64,000 nucleotides of DNA from Muribaculaceae bacterium (GCA_017436845.1 JAFSCJ010000018.1:58096-122095), one strand, 5' to 3'; numbered from the stretch's first letter, positions 37,495 to 46,716 are shown. A program made the numbers and translations. The notes: generated by a model from the sequence alone, not told the origin.

Positions 37495-38361
37495 ATGAAA
37501 ACAGTGCAGAATACCATTCCGGCAGTATCACTTGAAGATGGTGTTGTCCTCAAATCAATTGTTCAACAGGAACAAGTTGCCAAGTATCTTCAACCTCATA
37601 GGATGGAGTTGGGCTGTTTGTGGATTATCACCAAAGGCACTGCTCGCCTATCTATCAACTTATCTGAATACTCTCTTCTTCCGAATAGTATTGTAATGAT
37701 TTTTCCCAACAGTATTATTCAGATTGCGAATGCAAGTGAGGATTTTGCGTGCGATGTAATTGCATTCTCGCCCGACTATGTGCAGGATTTTGATTTAGTG
37801 CGCCAGATAGTTTCCAATATGGAGACAATCAGCGCAAATCCTGTTGTCGGATTGTTTTCTGATGAATCTGTTTTTGTAACCGAGCTCTATTCTACTTTTT
37901 CACGCATCTATCATCGTTCAAGGCTTCAACCTTCGGCCAATCACGGTTTGTTGAAGAATCTGCTGATGTCATTCTTCTATGGTGTATGCTCCATCTACGA
38001 CAATCATCGTATGATGGGAAAAGAGATTGAATTATCGCGAAAAAAGCAGATTGTTCGTGATTATATTTCGCTTGTTTTCAAACACTATGACAAAGAGCGT
38101 AGTGTGGGCTGGTATGCCTCGAAACTTTGCATTACTCCCACCTATTTGAATGTGGCAGTTAAAGATGTGCGAGGGGTGCCGGCATCGAAAATCATATCCG
38201 ATGCCGTTGTCCTCTATGCAAAATCCAAACTGAAATCTTCCTCCGATACTGTGCGGCAAATATCAGACTCATTGAACTTCCCGAACGCCTCATTCTTTGC
38301 CAAGTTCTTCAAACGAGAGACAGGGTTATCACCTACCGAGTATCGTGAACGAAACATTTAG
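37495..38361 (+). CDS. AraC-family transcriptional regulator
   Basis: A ~288-residue regulator: N-terminal cupin-like sensing half and a C-terminal AraC/XylS DNA-binding domain with two helix-turn-helix units. The second one, SDTVRQISDSLNFPNASFFAKFFKRETGLSPTEYRER, has the family signature (shown here by its ends: IADxLxFxxxSxFxxxFKRxxGxxPxxYR). Its stop overlaps the stop of the convergent efflux pump gene (38358-38361). It is likely the local regulator of the TolC-HlyD-pump operon, an inference from position. Base composition is richer in G+C than in the genes left of 37.2 kb. Confidence 0.9.
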   Translation: MKTVQNTIPAVSLEDGVVLKSIVQQEQVAKYLQPHRMELGCLWIITKGTARLSINLSEYSLLPNSIVMIFPNSIIQIANASEDFACDVIAFSPDYVQDFDLVRQIVSNMETISANPVVGLFSDESVFVTELYSTFSRIYHRSRLQPSANHGLLKNLLMSFFYGVCSIYDNHRMMGKEIELSRKKQIVRDYISLVFKHYDKERSVGWYASKLCITPTYLNVAVKDVRGVPASKIISDAVVLYAKSKLKSSSDTVRQISDSLNFPNASFFAKFFKRETGLSPTEYRERNI

Positions 38362-40029
38362 GGTGCTGCCGAATCTGGCAACAATCGTTTGCGTCTTCCC
38401 TCATAAGGGAAAATCAGTGCAAATATTATCACGGCAATACCTCCGTAGATTGTCCAACCCGAAATCTCTTTCAGCGCAACAAGCGTAGCCTGTAACTGTA
38501 CGCTACCTTTTGCCGACATTGATGCCATCTGTGTAGCCTCAACATAACTCTTGCCCTGCATCACCATACCCATCTGTGTGCGTTGGAACGAAGATGCCGC
38601 AGCGGAATTACTTACATCCATATCTTGGGCATAACGCTCAATGTGATTTTGTGAGCGTTGATACACAGCATTGGAATAGAGAGATGAACCTCCCACGGGA
38701 CCTAATACGGCTCGAAACATCAACATTATAAATACCCACGAACCGAGTTGCTTGCCTGCATCCAAATCATTCATTCCCATACATCCGCAGTAGGCATATA
38801 TCATCCACATTCCTGCTCCTCGTAGCACCGTAGGCAAAATCATCATCTCGTAGGTTGCCATTCCCTGATATAAGAAATACATATATATGGACGAGGCTGT
38901 TATTAGCGTAAAACCTCCTACAATCACCCAACGATGATGTGTCCCTTTCTTGATGAGTGTGATATTGACAACCATTGCAATAAAGAACCCAAGTATTTGC
39001 CAATTACCCATTGATGCAGTCTGCACCGAATCGAGTTTCATTGCCATACCCATAAAGGCGGACGAAAGAGCCGATGAGGAGTTGAGTATCATCACCAAAG
39101 TGAAGAATACGGTAGCCATTTTTACACTTGGAGCTGTAAACGCCTTGGGATCAATGAATCTCTTTCGGCTGAAACAGTGTTGTAGAATAAATGTACCAGC
39201 GCTGACAAGAGCCACTCCAGCAGCCAACGAAATGCGCCAATCTTCAAACCAATCGTAAGTCTTGCCATATACAAAGACAAAGGTCAGCGAGAAGAAAAAT
39301 GCAGTTGCTGCCAAGGCTTGACCCAATGGTGGCCACACAATTTTGGATTTATCACGGGTATGCGAGGACACCATCATCAGCATAACCAACAAGATTGCAA
39401 CCAAAACATATATTGCCACATTCCAATGGGCGTATTGCCAACGGTATTCGTATGCAATCTTTGATGTGAGATATGAACCCACCTGACCAATGGTCAGGAA
39501 AATAAAGAATGTTACACTCTGCAACATTGCACGACCTTGATTCTTCTTTTTTTTTCTCTTCAGGAGAAACATCTCCTGAAGGCGATAGCATCGACATAGG
39601 ATCAATACCTGCAAAGTGCTTAATTATGCTGAATATCGTATTCAACATAACAAACACTCATGCTACACCCATTGCAAAACTACACATCGAGAGCACAATA
39701 ACCGATTCTGTATATCCACAGACGATGTTAAGTGCTAACATTATGGTGAATCCCATTATGTATATTCGTCTTGCTCCAAACGATTGTAGTACGGGCAATA
39801 CATAAGGACCAGCTATCACCAATCCGATGGCAGCAGCAAAGGTTGCCATCATTATATGCTCGGAGAGTATGCCCAATCCGCCCACAATATCGGCAGCGTT
39901 ACTACTGTAAGCACCACTCAGGAACATTGTGGGAATAAAGATGAAGAAGAACATTAAGCCGCCCAGCCACTTTGGAACCCAATCGTAGAAAAGTTTTGGG
40001 CGGGGAGTGTTAGCGGTTTCTGCTGTCAT
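38358..40029 (-). pseudogene. EmrB-like MFS efflux pump, broken by an in-frame TGA and a frameshift
   Basis: The ~557-codon gene reads from ATG 40029: KLFYDWVPKWLGGLMFFFIF and several membrane segments, then TGA at 39660-39658 just after SFAMGVA. The same frame continues (VFVMLNTIFSIIKHFAGIDP) to the run of nine A (T9 at 39548-39556 on the plus strand). One A too many there shifts the frame; with A8 the reading would be PEEKKKKNQGRAMLQSV and continue through ~10 further membrane segments to TAA at 38358. About 14 segments and Gln/Gly-rich motifs suit a DHA2-type drug:proton antiporter paired with the adjacent HlyD and TolC genes. Both lesions must be real for it to be dead; the homopolymer one could be a sequencing error or a slippage site. 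Confidence 0.85.
39548..39556 (-). repeat. A9 homopolymer at the frameshift point
   Basis: Nine consecutive T on the plus strand (A9 in the pump gene's sense). Removing one base restores the downstream frame of the pump. Confidence 0.9.
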
Positions 40030-40034
40030 TGTCG

Positions 40035-41075
40035 TTAATCATTAATAGTTTCAACTACTGCCATCATTCCTGCGGCAAGTTTTCTATTATCCTCTTTTGA
40101 GAGGTGTGTAAAATCAATGCGAACCGGTATGCGTTGTTGAATCTTTACAAAGTTTCCTGCCGAGTTATCGGTTGGAACCATCGAGTATTTAGAACCCGTT
40201 GCGGCTGAAATATGTGTAATGATACCCTCAAATTGCTCATCTGGCCACGCATCAATAGTAACCTTAACTCGCTGACCAACTGTCAGTTCTTTGATTTGAG
40301 TCTCTTTGTAATTGGCTATAATCCACTTTTGTTCATCTGGCAGAATATTCGTAATGGTTTGCCCTGCATTAACCAACTGACCAACCTCTAAAGCTCGACG
40401 ACCTAACCAGCCATCGCAGGGGGCAGTAATGACGGTGTATGATAGATTAAGCTTTGCCATATCAACTGCTGCCGTAGCACGCAGAATGGCAGCCTCAATA
40501 CTCTCTGTTTTGGTAACGACCTCTGTTACTGAAGAGTTTGCTGTGCGTTTTTGCTGCCTAACAGATTCCAATTTGGCCTCCAATGCAATAAGTTCTGTTT
40601 CGACCTGCTCCAGTTGAATTGGTGTAGCGGCATTACGCTCAACAAGATTCTCAAAGCGAGCCTTGTCCTTTCGCAGTTTGGCTATGCGAGCCTCAATTTC
40701 AGCAATCGAGGAGTCAAAAACCAAAACGCTGTTTTCAGTTCGGTCAAGCGTTGCTCCGATTGTACTCTTACCTGCTTCTGCATCTTTGAGCATTGCCTCA
40801 GCCTCCATCAAACGAATCTTATACTCGCGATTATCGATGATAAGCAGTGTGTCGCCCTTGTGAACATATTGATGCTCGGTAAATCTAATCTCATCAATAT
40901 ATCCCGGCACTTTCACATTGATCGCCGACAGATATTGTTCAACTTGTGCGTCGTCAGTAGTGGTTGTTGAATCAAATCCAAAAAAGAGTGTCCCAATCCA
41001 CACCAAACCTCCTATGAGGATGGTTGCACCCAAAATGGTAAATATCTTACCCGATTTATTCTTTTTCTGTTCCAT
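40035..41075 (-). CDS. HlyD/EmrA-family periplasmic adaptor (membrane fusion protein)
   Basis: A 346-residue adaptor linking an inner-membrane pump to TolC. A single N-terminal membrane anchor (KIFTILGATILIGGLVWIGTLFFGF) is followed by a lipoyl-like half motif (VKVPGYIDEIRFTEHQYVHKGDTLLIID region) and long coiled-coil helices (about 80-190, with LEQVETELIALEAKLES). The second lipoyl half (LSYTVITAPCDGWLGRRALEVGQLV) and the beta-barrel domain come last. It starts 24 bases after the TolC gene and ends five bases before the pump start. The frame is intact, unlike the pump. Confidence 0.92.
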   Translation of the reverse strand: MEQKKNKSGKIFTILGATILIGGLVWIGTLFFGFDSTTTTDDAQVEQYLSAINVKVPGYIDEIRFTEHQYVHKGDTLLIIDNREYKIRLMEAEAMLKDAEAGKSTIGATLDRTENSVLVFDSSIAEIEARIAKLRKDKARFENLVERNAATPIQLEQVETELIALEAKLESVRQQKRTANSSVTEVVTKTESIEAAILRATAAVDMAKLNLSYTVITAPCDGWLGRRALEVGQLVNAGQTITNILPDEQKWIIANYKETQIKELTVGQRVKVTIDAWPDEQFEGIITHISAATGSKYSMVPTDNSAGNFVKIQQRIPVRIDFTHLSKEDNRKLAAGMMAVVETIND

Positions 41076-41099
41076 TGTTTATTCCTTTTACTTTGTTTG

Positions 41100-42452
41100 T
41101 TAATCAGTTAAGCGATTTAATTGTCCTGTCAATTTCAATAGAGAAAGTTCTGATACCATATATTTGTAGAGTGCCGATATATATCCGTTCTGTGCCTCTG
41201 TCATACGCATCTCATCTTGCAGCAGGTCGCTCATTGACGCCACCCCCTCTTTGTATTGGTCTGATGTTACAAGATAGACGCTCTCTGCCAAGCGGTAATT
41301 CTCTCGCTGACGCTCGGCATTACGAATGTTATTGTGCCAATCATTAAGCGAGTTTTGATATTGCGTCTGAAGTTTCTTTTCAGTATCTGCAATGGTTGTT
41401 TGAAGTTGGGTATATTGAGCCGCCACTTTGCGGGATTTATTTCGCTTTGCCAATCCGTCAAAAATAGGCACATTCAGCTGTAACCCCCAATAGGTATGGT
41501 TATACCACTTATTTGTCGGGTGCGTATGAAAATAGTTCTCAAACTTGTCGGTGAAAGCCGTCCACTGTGTTGCTCCTACCAACGAGAGTGTAGGCAAATA
41601 CCCCTGATTAATCATCTTCTTCTGTTTCTGCAACACCTCTGATTGCATATTAAGCAATTGCAATTCATATAGGTCAGGGGAGAGACCACGCAACAGATAA
41701 CTGTCGTCATAATCCATATAACCTTTAAGTGTAGATAACAATATTGGTGTATCGGGGGCGAAATCGAGCGTATAGCGTAATAGATTTAGTTGCTGCTCAT
41801 ACATTGCCTCGGCATTGGTAAGTTGTGTGCGTAGATTCTCCAAATTTATATCTACACGCTGCACATCTACTTTCAATGCCATATCATTATCATAAAATGC
41901 TGAAGTGATACTCTTCAATGACTCCATTCGCCCAATATTTGAGCGTATGAGTTCTATCTGCTTGGCAGTAGTTTGAGCTAAATAATAGAGTTTAGAAATT
42001 TCTACCGTCAAATCCTCTTTAGCTTTCTCATAAGATGCCTCACTAATCTCCTTCATCTTGTCGGCAATCTGAATTCCCGTATAGAGTGTTTGATTATAAA
42101 GAGACATTGATAATTGAAACCCTCCCGTTGTTTGAAAATCCAAGCCTTGACCTACCATATATGGAGCATCAACGCCCAACAACTTACTTAAGTTTGAACC
42201 ATCTGTAACAGATGTGGCTCGTTCAACATTGTGGACGAAATTTGCATATCCTTGAATAACGGGAATCAGTTTATGCCGATTCTCACTCTGTCCAATCTCA
42301 GCAATGTGAATATCCTGCTGCTTTTGCTGTAGCGTGAGATTATTCTCAATGCCAATTTTGATGCACCGTTTTAGTGTGAGAGTGTCGCTTTGAGCAATAC
42401 ACTCTACAGCTCCGATGGTGAACATCATTACTAATAAACTTTTCAGTTTCAT
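41100..42452 (-). CDS. TolC-family outer-membrane efflux protein
   Basis: A 450-residue outer-membrane channel with signal peptide (ending AVECIAQS). Two OEP repeats follow: the first begins LTLKRCIKIGIENNLTLQQKQ and the second near YELQLLNMQSEVLQKQKKM. The conserved turn GYLPTLSLVG and WGLQLNVPIFDG are the standard strand motifs. It is the first gene of the TolC - HlyD - MFS unit. A GAATTTTG sequence upstream on the minus strand is one base off a -7 element. The frame is intact. Confidence 0.92.
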   Translation of the reverse strand: MKLKSLLVMMFTIGAVECIAQSDTLTLKRCIKIGIENNLTLQQKQQDIHIAEIGQSENRHKLIPVIQGYANFVHNVERATSVTDGSNLSKLLGVDAPYMVGQGLDFQTTGGFQLSMSLYNQTLYTGIQIADKMKEISEASYEKAKEDLTVEISKLYYLAQTTAKQIELIRSNIGRMESLKSITSAFYDNDMALKVDVQRVDINLENLRTQLTNAEAMYEQQLNLLRYTLDFAPDTPILLSTLKGYMDYDDSYLLRGLSPDLYELQLLNMQSEVLQKQKKMINQGYLPTLSLVGATQWTAFTDKFENYFHTHPTNKWYNHTYWGLQLNVPIFDGLAKRNKSRKVAAQYTQLQTTIADTEKKLQTQYQNSLNDWHNNIRNAERQRENYRLAESVYLVTSDQYKEGVASMSDLLQDEMRMTEAQNGYISALYKYMVSELSLLKLTGQLNRLTD

Positions 42453-42677
42453 TTTACACCTATTTTTTATTCATTATACTCGGTGCAAAATTCTACAAAA
42501 CCTCAAGGCGATAGAATATCTGAAACTGCATATAGCCGCTCCATATCGAAACAAAAAAGTTAAAAAGTGTTTTATGAGAATAGACAATAATACAAATAGA
42601 CCAACAGGTTTAGTTTATTCCATTGGCTATATACCCAAAACGGACTAAACTTATTTGTGCATTGACAGCGCAAAATA

Positions 42678-42730
42678 TGCTGGCGAAAAAAGAAATCATT
42701 GCAACTTCTCTTTTCGTCAGCATTATTTTT
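42678..42730 (+). terminator. Orphan terminator-like hairpin
   Basis: TGCTGGCGAAAAAAGAA (42678-42694) pairs with TTCTCTTTTCGTCAGCA (42706-42722) with two mismatches and is followed by TTATTTTTAT on the plus strand. No intact plus-strand gene ends upstream of it. Confidence 0.5.
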
Positions 42731-42731
42731 A

Positions 42732-42739
42732 TACCTTTG
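42732..42739 (+). promoter_or_regulatory. Candidate -7 element upstream of the decayed PEGA/FGE gene
   Basis: TACCTTTG, an exact TAnnTTTG match, about 200 bases before the surviving coding remnant. No convincing -33 element. Confidence 0.35.
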
Positions 42740-42931
42740 TGGTGTCGGAAGTGAAAGAAGATAGATACTACGACAGAAAATTTTGTTGTGGTATTTTTGC
42801 ATTACTATTTTTCTTAAATCTCCGATTTTGTATGCAAATTGTATGTGATAATAATTTGATAATACTCTTAAATATTGATGTAATAGATTGACAAACAAGT
42901 AGATATTTAAGGTTGGTAGATTGGGATATAA

Positions 42932-43963
42932 TTTACGATAAGTAAAAAAGGGTGTGGAACGGTAACACGCAAAGTTACTATCACTGATGGGCAGTTGTCA
43001 ACCATTGAAGTTGATTTACCCCAAGGACGAGAATACACAATAACGAGCGACCGCAATGGCGATGATGTTTATATTGATGGCGTTAAGAGAGGAGTAACTC
43101 CTTTATCGATTTCGTTGAGTTATGGAAATCATGAGGTTGAATTGCTCAGAGATGGAAAAATCGTAAAGGAAACATTAGTGGTCTAACAATCAAAAAACGA
43201 TAACCAATTAAAATTGGCATTTGGTCTCACACCACGATGGAAAGCCGGCATATCATCAACGACCAAGCAAGTGTTACAGCGTTTAATCGATAATATGGTA
43301 GAGGTAAATGGCGGTACCTTCACTATGGGAGCAACAACAGAGCAGGGTAGTGATGCTTATTCCGATGAAAAACCTGCTCATAATGTAACGTTGAGCAATT
43401 ATTATATAAGCAAATATGAACTAACACAAGAGGAGTGGGAGACGGTAATGGGTAATAATCCGTCGTATGATGAGGGCGACAACAAACCGGTAGAGCAAGT
43501 TTCATGGAATGATTGCCAAGAGTTTATAAAGAAATTAAATCTTCTCACCGGCTTGCAATTCCGCTTGCCCACCGAGGCAGAGTGGGAGTATGCCGCACGC
43601 GGAGGTAATAGGTCTCAAGAATATAAATACTCAGGAAGTAATAATATAGGTGATGTAGCGTGGTTTAGGTATAATTCCTCAAGCACGACACATCAAGTCG
43701 GGACCAAGTGAGCTAACGAATTAGGGATTTATGACATGAGTGGAAATGTATGGGAATGGTGTTCTGATTGGTATGGCAGTAGCTATTATTCATCAAGTCC
43801 CACCAACAATCCCACCGGTCCCACAACAGGCTCTTCCCGTGTGTGGCGTGGTAGTAGTTGGTTAAGCAATGCGCAGGACTGCCGAGTGTCGATTCGCGAC
43901 AACTACTGTCCTGTCTACCGCAGCTACTACATCGGTTTTCGGCTTGCCCATAGTTTAAAATAG
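42932..43963 (+). pseudogene. Decayed PEGA + formylglycine-generating-enzyme-fold protein (possible DGR target)
   Basis: A single frame (codon phase of 42995, 43214 and 43736) with stops at TAA 43184-43186 and TGA 43709-43711 and no frameshift. The first part (VTITDGQLSTIEVDLPQGRE, then GDDVYIDGVKRGVTPLSISL) is a PEGA domain. The second (QRLIDNMVEVNGGTFTMGAT, ISKYELTQEEWETVMGNNPS, VEQVSWNDCQEFIKKLN, FRLPTEAEWEYAARGG) and third ([20 protein letters not shown] to GFRLAHSLK) form an FGE-sulfatase/C-type-lectin fold. The family usually reads [11 protein letters not shown] where this has [14 protein letters not shown]. The 5' end is truncated. Its last ~40 codons look hypermutated at adenines (see the separate entry). 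Composition is richer in G+C than neighbours. Confidence 0.85.
43840..43955 (+). other. DGR variable-region-like tract at the C-terminus of the FGE-fold gene
   Basis: From CGTGTGTGGCGTGGTAG to the end of GGTTTTCGGCTTGCC the codons encode the C-type-lectin end ([19 protein letters not shown], then GFRLA). Codons at 43898-43930 read GAC AAC TAC tgt cct GTC TAC CGC AGC TAC TAC. Eight of them have the form NNC and differ from AAC only at the first or second base, which is the outcome of adenine-directed mutagenesis of an AAC-rich template. Known DGR templates encode runs of Asn between GGSW and IGFR in this fold. The template repeat itself is not in the window, so this is inference. Confidence 0.6.
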
Positions 43964-44007
43964 GGATTTCCTCTCTCTCATTCCTAAGCTTCCGGCAGGA
44001 AAAGATA

Positions 44008-44054
44008 GAAGATTTCGAAATAGGGCGGTGGAGCCGCCCGAAAGAGAAATCTTC
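44008..44054. other. GC-rich nested hairpin 3' of the FGE-fold gene
   Basis: Outer arms GAAGATTTC (44008-44016) and GAAATCTTC (44046-44054) are perfect complements. Inside is a GGGCGG/CCGCCC stem (44023-44028 with 44034-44039) around TGGAG. It lies about 45-90 bases after the stop codon. GC-rich hairpins at this position follow the variable region of some DGRs and are needed for template-directed homing in the Bordetella phage system; a terminator is the plain alternative, but no T-run follows. Confidence 0.55.
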
Positions 44055-44112
44055 CCTTTGTTCTTAATAGTACCCCTCAGTCGTAAATAATTTAGGGGAA
44101 TTATAAACCAGA

Positions 44113-44247
44113 TGGCACATAATATCCAATACCTAAAGGCATTGATATTGTGTGTCTCTAGCCACCCAGCATTGTGGTCTTTGACCTTATACTGGGCTAT
44201 AACATCGCTTGCCTTTGGCAAGTCTCAGCCAATAAAGGTTAATTAAA
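44113..44247 (+). CDS. 44-residue open frame of unknown nature
   Basis: ATG 44113 to TAA 44247 encodes MAHNIQYLKALIL followed by a hydrophobic, Leu/Trp/Ser-rich stretch ending GKSQPIKVN. It has no recognised family. It may be a real small protein of the accessory block or the remnant of a longer one; a partly overlapping frame on the minus strand (43955-44221) looks like a shadow. The rest of the 304-base gap between the FGE-fold gene and mutS2 holds only the nested hairpin. Confidence 0.25.
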
Positions 44248-44267
44248 TAGACAAATTTGTTACTTGC

Positions 44268-46712
44268 TTATTCTAATTCAATAATGGTGATGCCGGCACC
44301 GCCAAATTGAACATGTTCGTCGCGATAGGAGCGCACACCATTTACGGTGTCAAGATATTGTCTTAAGTATTGTCTCAATGCACCTGTTCCTGTTCCATGA
44401 AGGACTCTCACTTGGCGCGCATTGAATTGTATAGCATCGTCAATAAAATAAGTTATTGCCTGAACAGCTTCATCGACACGCATACCACGCACATCAATCT
44501 CTTGCTTGAAATTTAGTTGTCGGTCGCGCATACTATCGGTTGTTGCCGATGATACAAATGTTGCTTGTCGGTTTGGCTCTTTCGGTTGCGATATTGTGTG
44601 CTTTAAGCGGTCAAGTTTTACTGTCGTTTTTAGCATACCAAATAAAACAACTGCATTTTTACCTTGTATTTCAAGCACTTTTCCCACAGTGCCTTGTCCG
44701 TCAAGTTTTACATTATCGCCAACAACTATTGGGCGTTTTTCTGTTTTTGGCGTAGATGCCGAAGCTTTTTTCTTTGTCTTGGGCGCTTTGTGTAACAAGG
44801 GATGTTCTTGTTTCTCTTCAGCTATCAGATGCGCTTTTTCTTGTTGTAAACGGCGACGAGCCTCAATGGTTTTTTCTTTCTCGGCTTGTGCGCGTTTGAT
44901 GTCATGAATTGTACGTTCGATTGTAGCATTACTATTGTCGAGAATACGTTGAGCCTCAGTCTTTGCTTCGTTGATGATTTCGCGACGTTTCTCTCTCAAT
45001 GTAGTTGCATCTTCTTCATATTGGGCAAGCAATTGTTCGAGTTTTTTCTCCTTTTGGCGTATAGACATACGCTTATTTTCCCAATATCGTTTGTCGCGAG
45101 TGATGTCAAGCAGATATTTGTCAAGATTGATGTAATCGCTACCCACTATTTCTTCTGCATCGGCAATAATTTCTAATGGGAGTCCTGTCTTGCGAGCTAT
45201 CTCTATAGCAAACGAGCTACCTGGATTGCCTATCGAGAGGCGGAACATGGGTTGCATCAAGTGGCGGTCATACAGCATTGAGCCGTTAATCAGTCCTGGA
45301 GTATCTTCGGCAAAATGTTTCAAATTCTGGTAGTGAGTAGTAATTACCCCCCACATTTTATTATTGTTGAATTGTCGGAGTATAGCTTGAGCAATGGCTC
45401 CACCTATTTGAGGCTCTGTACCCCCACCAAATTCATCAATCAGTATCAACGTTTTATCTTTGCCTCGGTTAAGGCAATATTTCATGTTACGCAAGTGTGA
45501 ACTATAGGTACTTAGGTCATCTTCAATCGACTGGTCGTCTCCTATATCAATGAAAATATCCTCAAAAATGCCGATGTGAGAATTTTCATATACAGGTGGT
45601 AGTAATCCACATTGAGCCATATATTGCACAATCCCTACTGTTTTCAGGCACACCGACTTCCCTCCGGCATTAGGTCCGGAAATAATCAGGATGCGGTTTT
45701 CTTGCGAGAGGGTAATGTCAAGTGGTACAATCTCTTTCCCTTGACGGAGAAGTGATTGAAGCAACACAGGATGGCATGCGTGATACCATTCAAGTTCCGG
45801 TTCGTTGTTGATTGAAGGAAGATGTGCATTTATTTCTTGTGCAAATTTTGCTTTGGCATGAATGAAATCGATCTCCCCGAGTATAGAATAGCTGTGAAGC
45901 ATTTCATCAATGTGAGGTCGCATTTCGTCGGCAATCATAGTGAGGATGCGAGTAATTTCTCGTTTTTCCTCCATTTGTAGCTCTCTGATGCGATTGTTAG
46001 CTTCAACTATCTCAGCCGGCTCAATATAGATGGTTTTACCTGACGCCGATTCATCGTGTACTATACCGTTGATTTTGCGTTTGTGCATGGGTGCAACCGG
46101 AATTACTAATCGTCCATCACGCATTGATGGCGCTGTGTCAGCTTCAATGTATCCCGATTGTTGAGCGCGAGCCATCACACGACGCATTATTGAGTTGATT
46201 GTTCCTGTTGTTGAAGCAAGAGATTGACGAATTGTTGCTAACTCAGGCGAAGCATTATCTTTAACATTACCAAAACGATCAAGCACTCTATCGATGGCCG
46301 ATGTTATTAATGGAAATGGGGATAATTGTTGAGCAAGAGCATCAAGAATGGGATAGGGCGTTTTGTCATCTTCTCGGTGATGAGAGAAAAACGATGCAAT
46401 CTCAATGATAGCTCCAAGGGATTGGCGAACACGCAGAAGTTCACCGGCAACAATAAATGTTCCGGGAACTCTGATTGCTTTAAGGCTGGTGGTTACATCG
46501 TGTATATTTTCCAAAGGTAGAGCTTCTTCGCCATTAATGATGTTAAGCATTTCGGCTGTAGATAATAACCAACGATTAACCACATCAAAACGGGACGAAA
46601 ACTCCATCTCGTTGCAGTATTCAATACCAAGAGTGGAAACACAATGTTTCTTAACCATTTCTCTGACGGCAGAGAAACCGATTTTTTGCTCAAAATTCTC
46701 CGGATAAATCAT
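44268..46712 (-). CDS. mutS2: Endonuclease MutS2
   Basis: An 814-residue DNA-binding ATPase that acts against recombination and, in some bacteria, on stalled ribosomes. The N-terminal MutS core and clamp lead to Walker A GPNAGGKSVCLKTVG, Walker B LILIDEFGGGTEP and the ABC signature region DDLSTYSSHLRNM. A long Glu/Lys/Arg coiled coil (about 530-640) and a KOW-like segment (GDNVKLDGQGTVGKVLEIQG) precede the C-terminal Smr nuclease domain (EIDVRGMRVDEAVQAITYFI, VLHGTGTGALRQYL). All domains are intact. It has its own promoter and terminates before the accessory block. Confidence 0.96.
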   Translation of the reverse strand: MIYPENFEQKIGFSAVREMVKKHCVSTLGIEYCNEMEFSSRFDVVNRWLLSTAEMLNIINGEEALPLENIHDVTTSLKAIRVPGTFIVAGELLRVRQSLGAIIEIASFFSHHREDDKTPYPILDALAQQLSPFPLITSAIDRVLDRFGNVKDNASPELATIRQSLASTTGTINSIMRRVMARAQQSGYIEADTAPSMRDGRLVIPVAPMHKRKINGIVHDESASGKTIYIEPAEIVEANNRIRELQMEEKREITRILTMIADEMRPHIDEMLHSYSILGEIDFIHAKAKFAQEINAHLPSINNEPELEWYHACHPVLLQSLLRQGKEIVPLDITLSQENRILIISGPNAGGKSVCLKTVGIVQYMAQCGLLPPVYENSHIGIFEDIFIDIGDDQSIEDDLSTYSSHLRNMKYCLNRGKDKTLILIDEFGGGTEPQIGGAIAQAILRQFNNNKMWGVITTHYQNLKHFAEDTPGLINGSMLYDRHLMQPMFRLSIGNPGSSFAIEIARKTGLPLEIIADAEEIVGSDYINLDKYLLDITRDKRYWENKRMSIRQKEKKLEQLLAQYEEDATTLREKRREIINEAKTEAQRILDNSNATIERTIHDIKRAQAEKEKTIEARRRLQQEKAHLIAEEKQEHPLLHKAPKTKKKASASTPKTEKRPIVVGDNVKLDGQGTVGKVLEIQGKNAVVLFGMLKTTVKLDRLKHTISQPKEPNRQATFVSSATTDSMRDRQLNFKQEIDVRGMRVDEAVQAITYFIDDAIQFNARQVRVLHGTGTGALRQYLRQYLDTVNGVRSYRDEHVQFGGAGITIIELE

Positions 46713-46716
46713 ACTG

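Larger units (their letters stand above)
42453..42931. other. 479-base gap, no gene recognised
   Basis: The stretch between the TolC gene and the decayed PEGA gene holds only short frames without protein-like features, an orphan terminator-like hairpin (42678-42730) and a -7 box (42732-42739). It looks like a scar where a plus-strand gene has been lost. Confidence 0.5.

Noticed and set aside
42655..42891. Open frames on both strands between the TolC gene and the PEGA remnant
   Set aside because: Cys/Phe-rich, no protein-like pattern, and overlap a terminator-like hairpin.
13436..43963. Stop-codon reassignment as the reason for the in-frame stops
   Set aside because: All three stop codons occur among the interruptions, and intact genes here end in TAA, TAG or TGA (for example the PnuC-type gene and the DUF308 gene end in TGA).
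43955..44221. 88-codon minus-strand frame after the FGE-type gene
   Set aside because: It reads through the nested hairpin in antisense and shows no family; a shadow frame.
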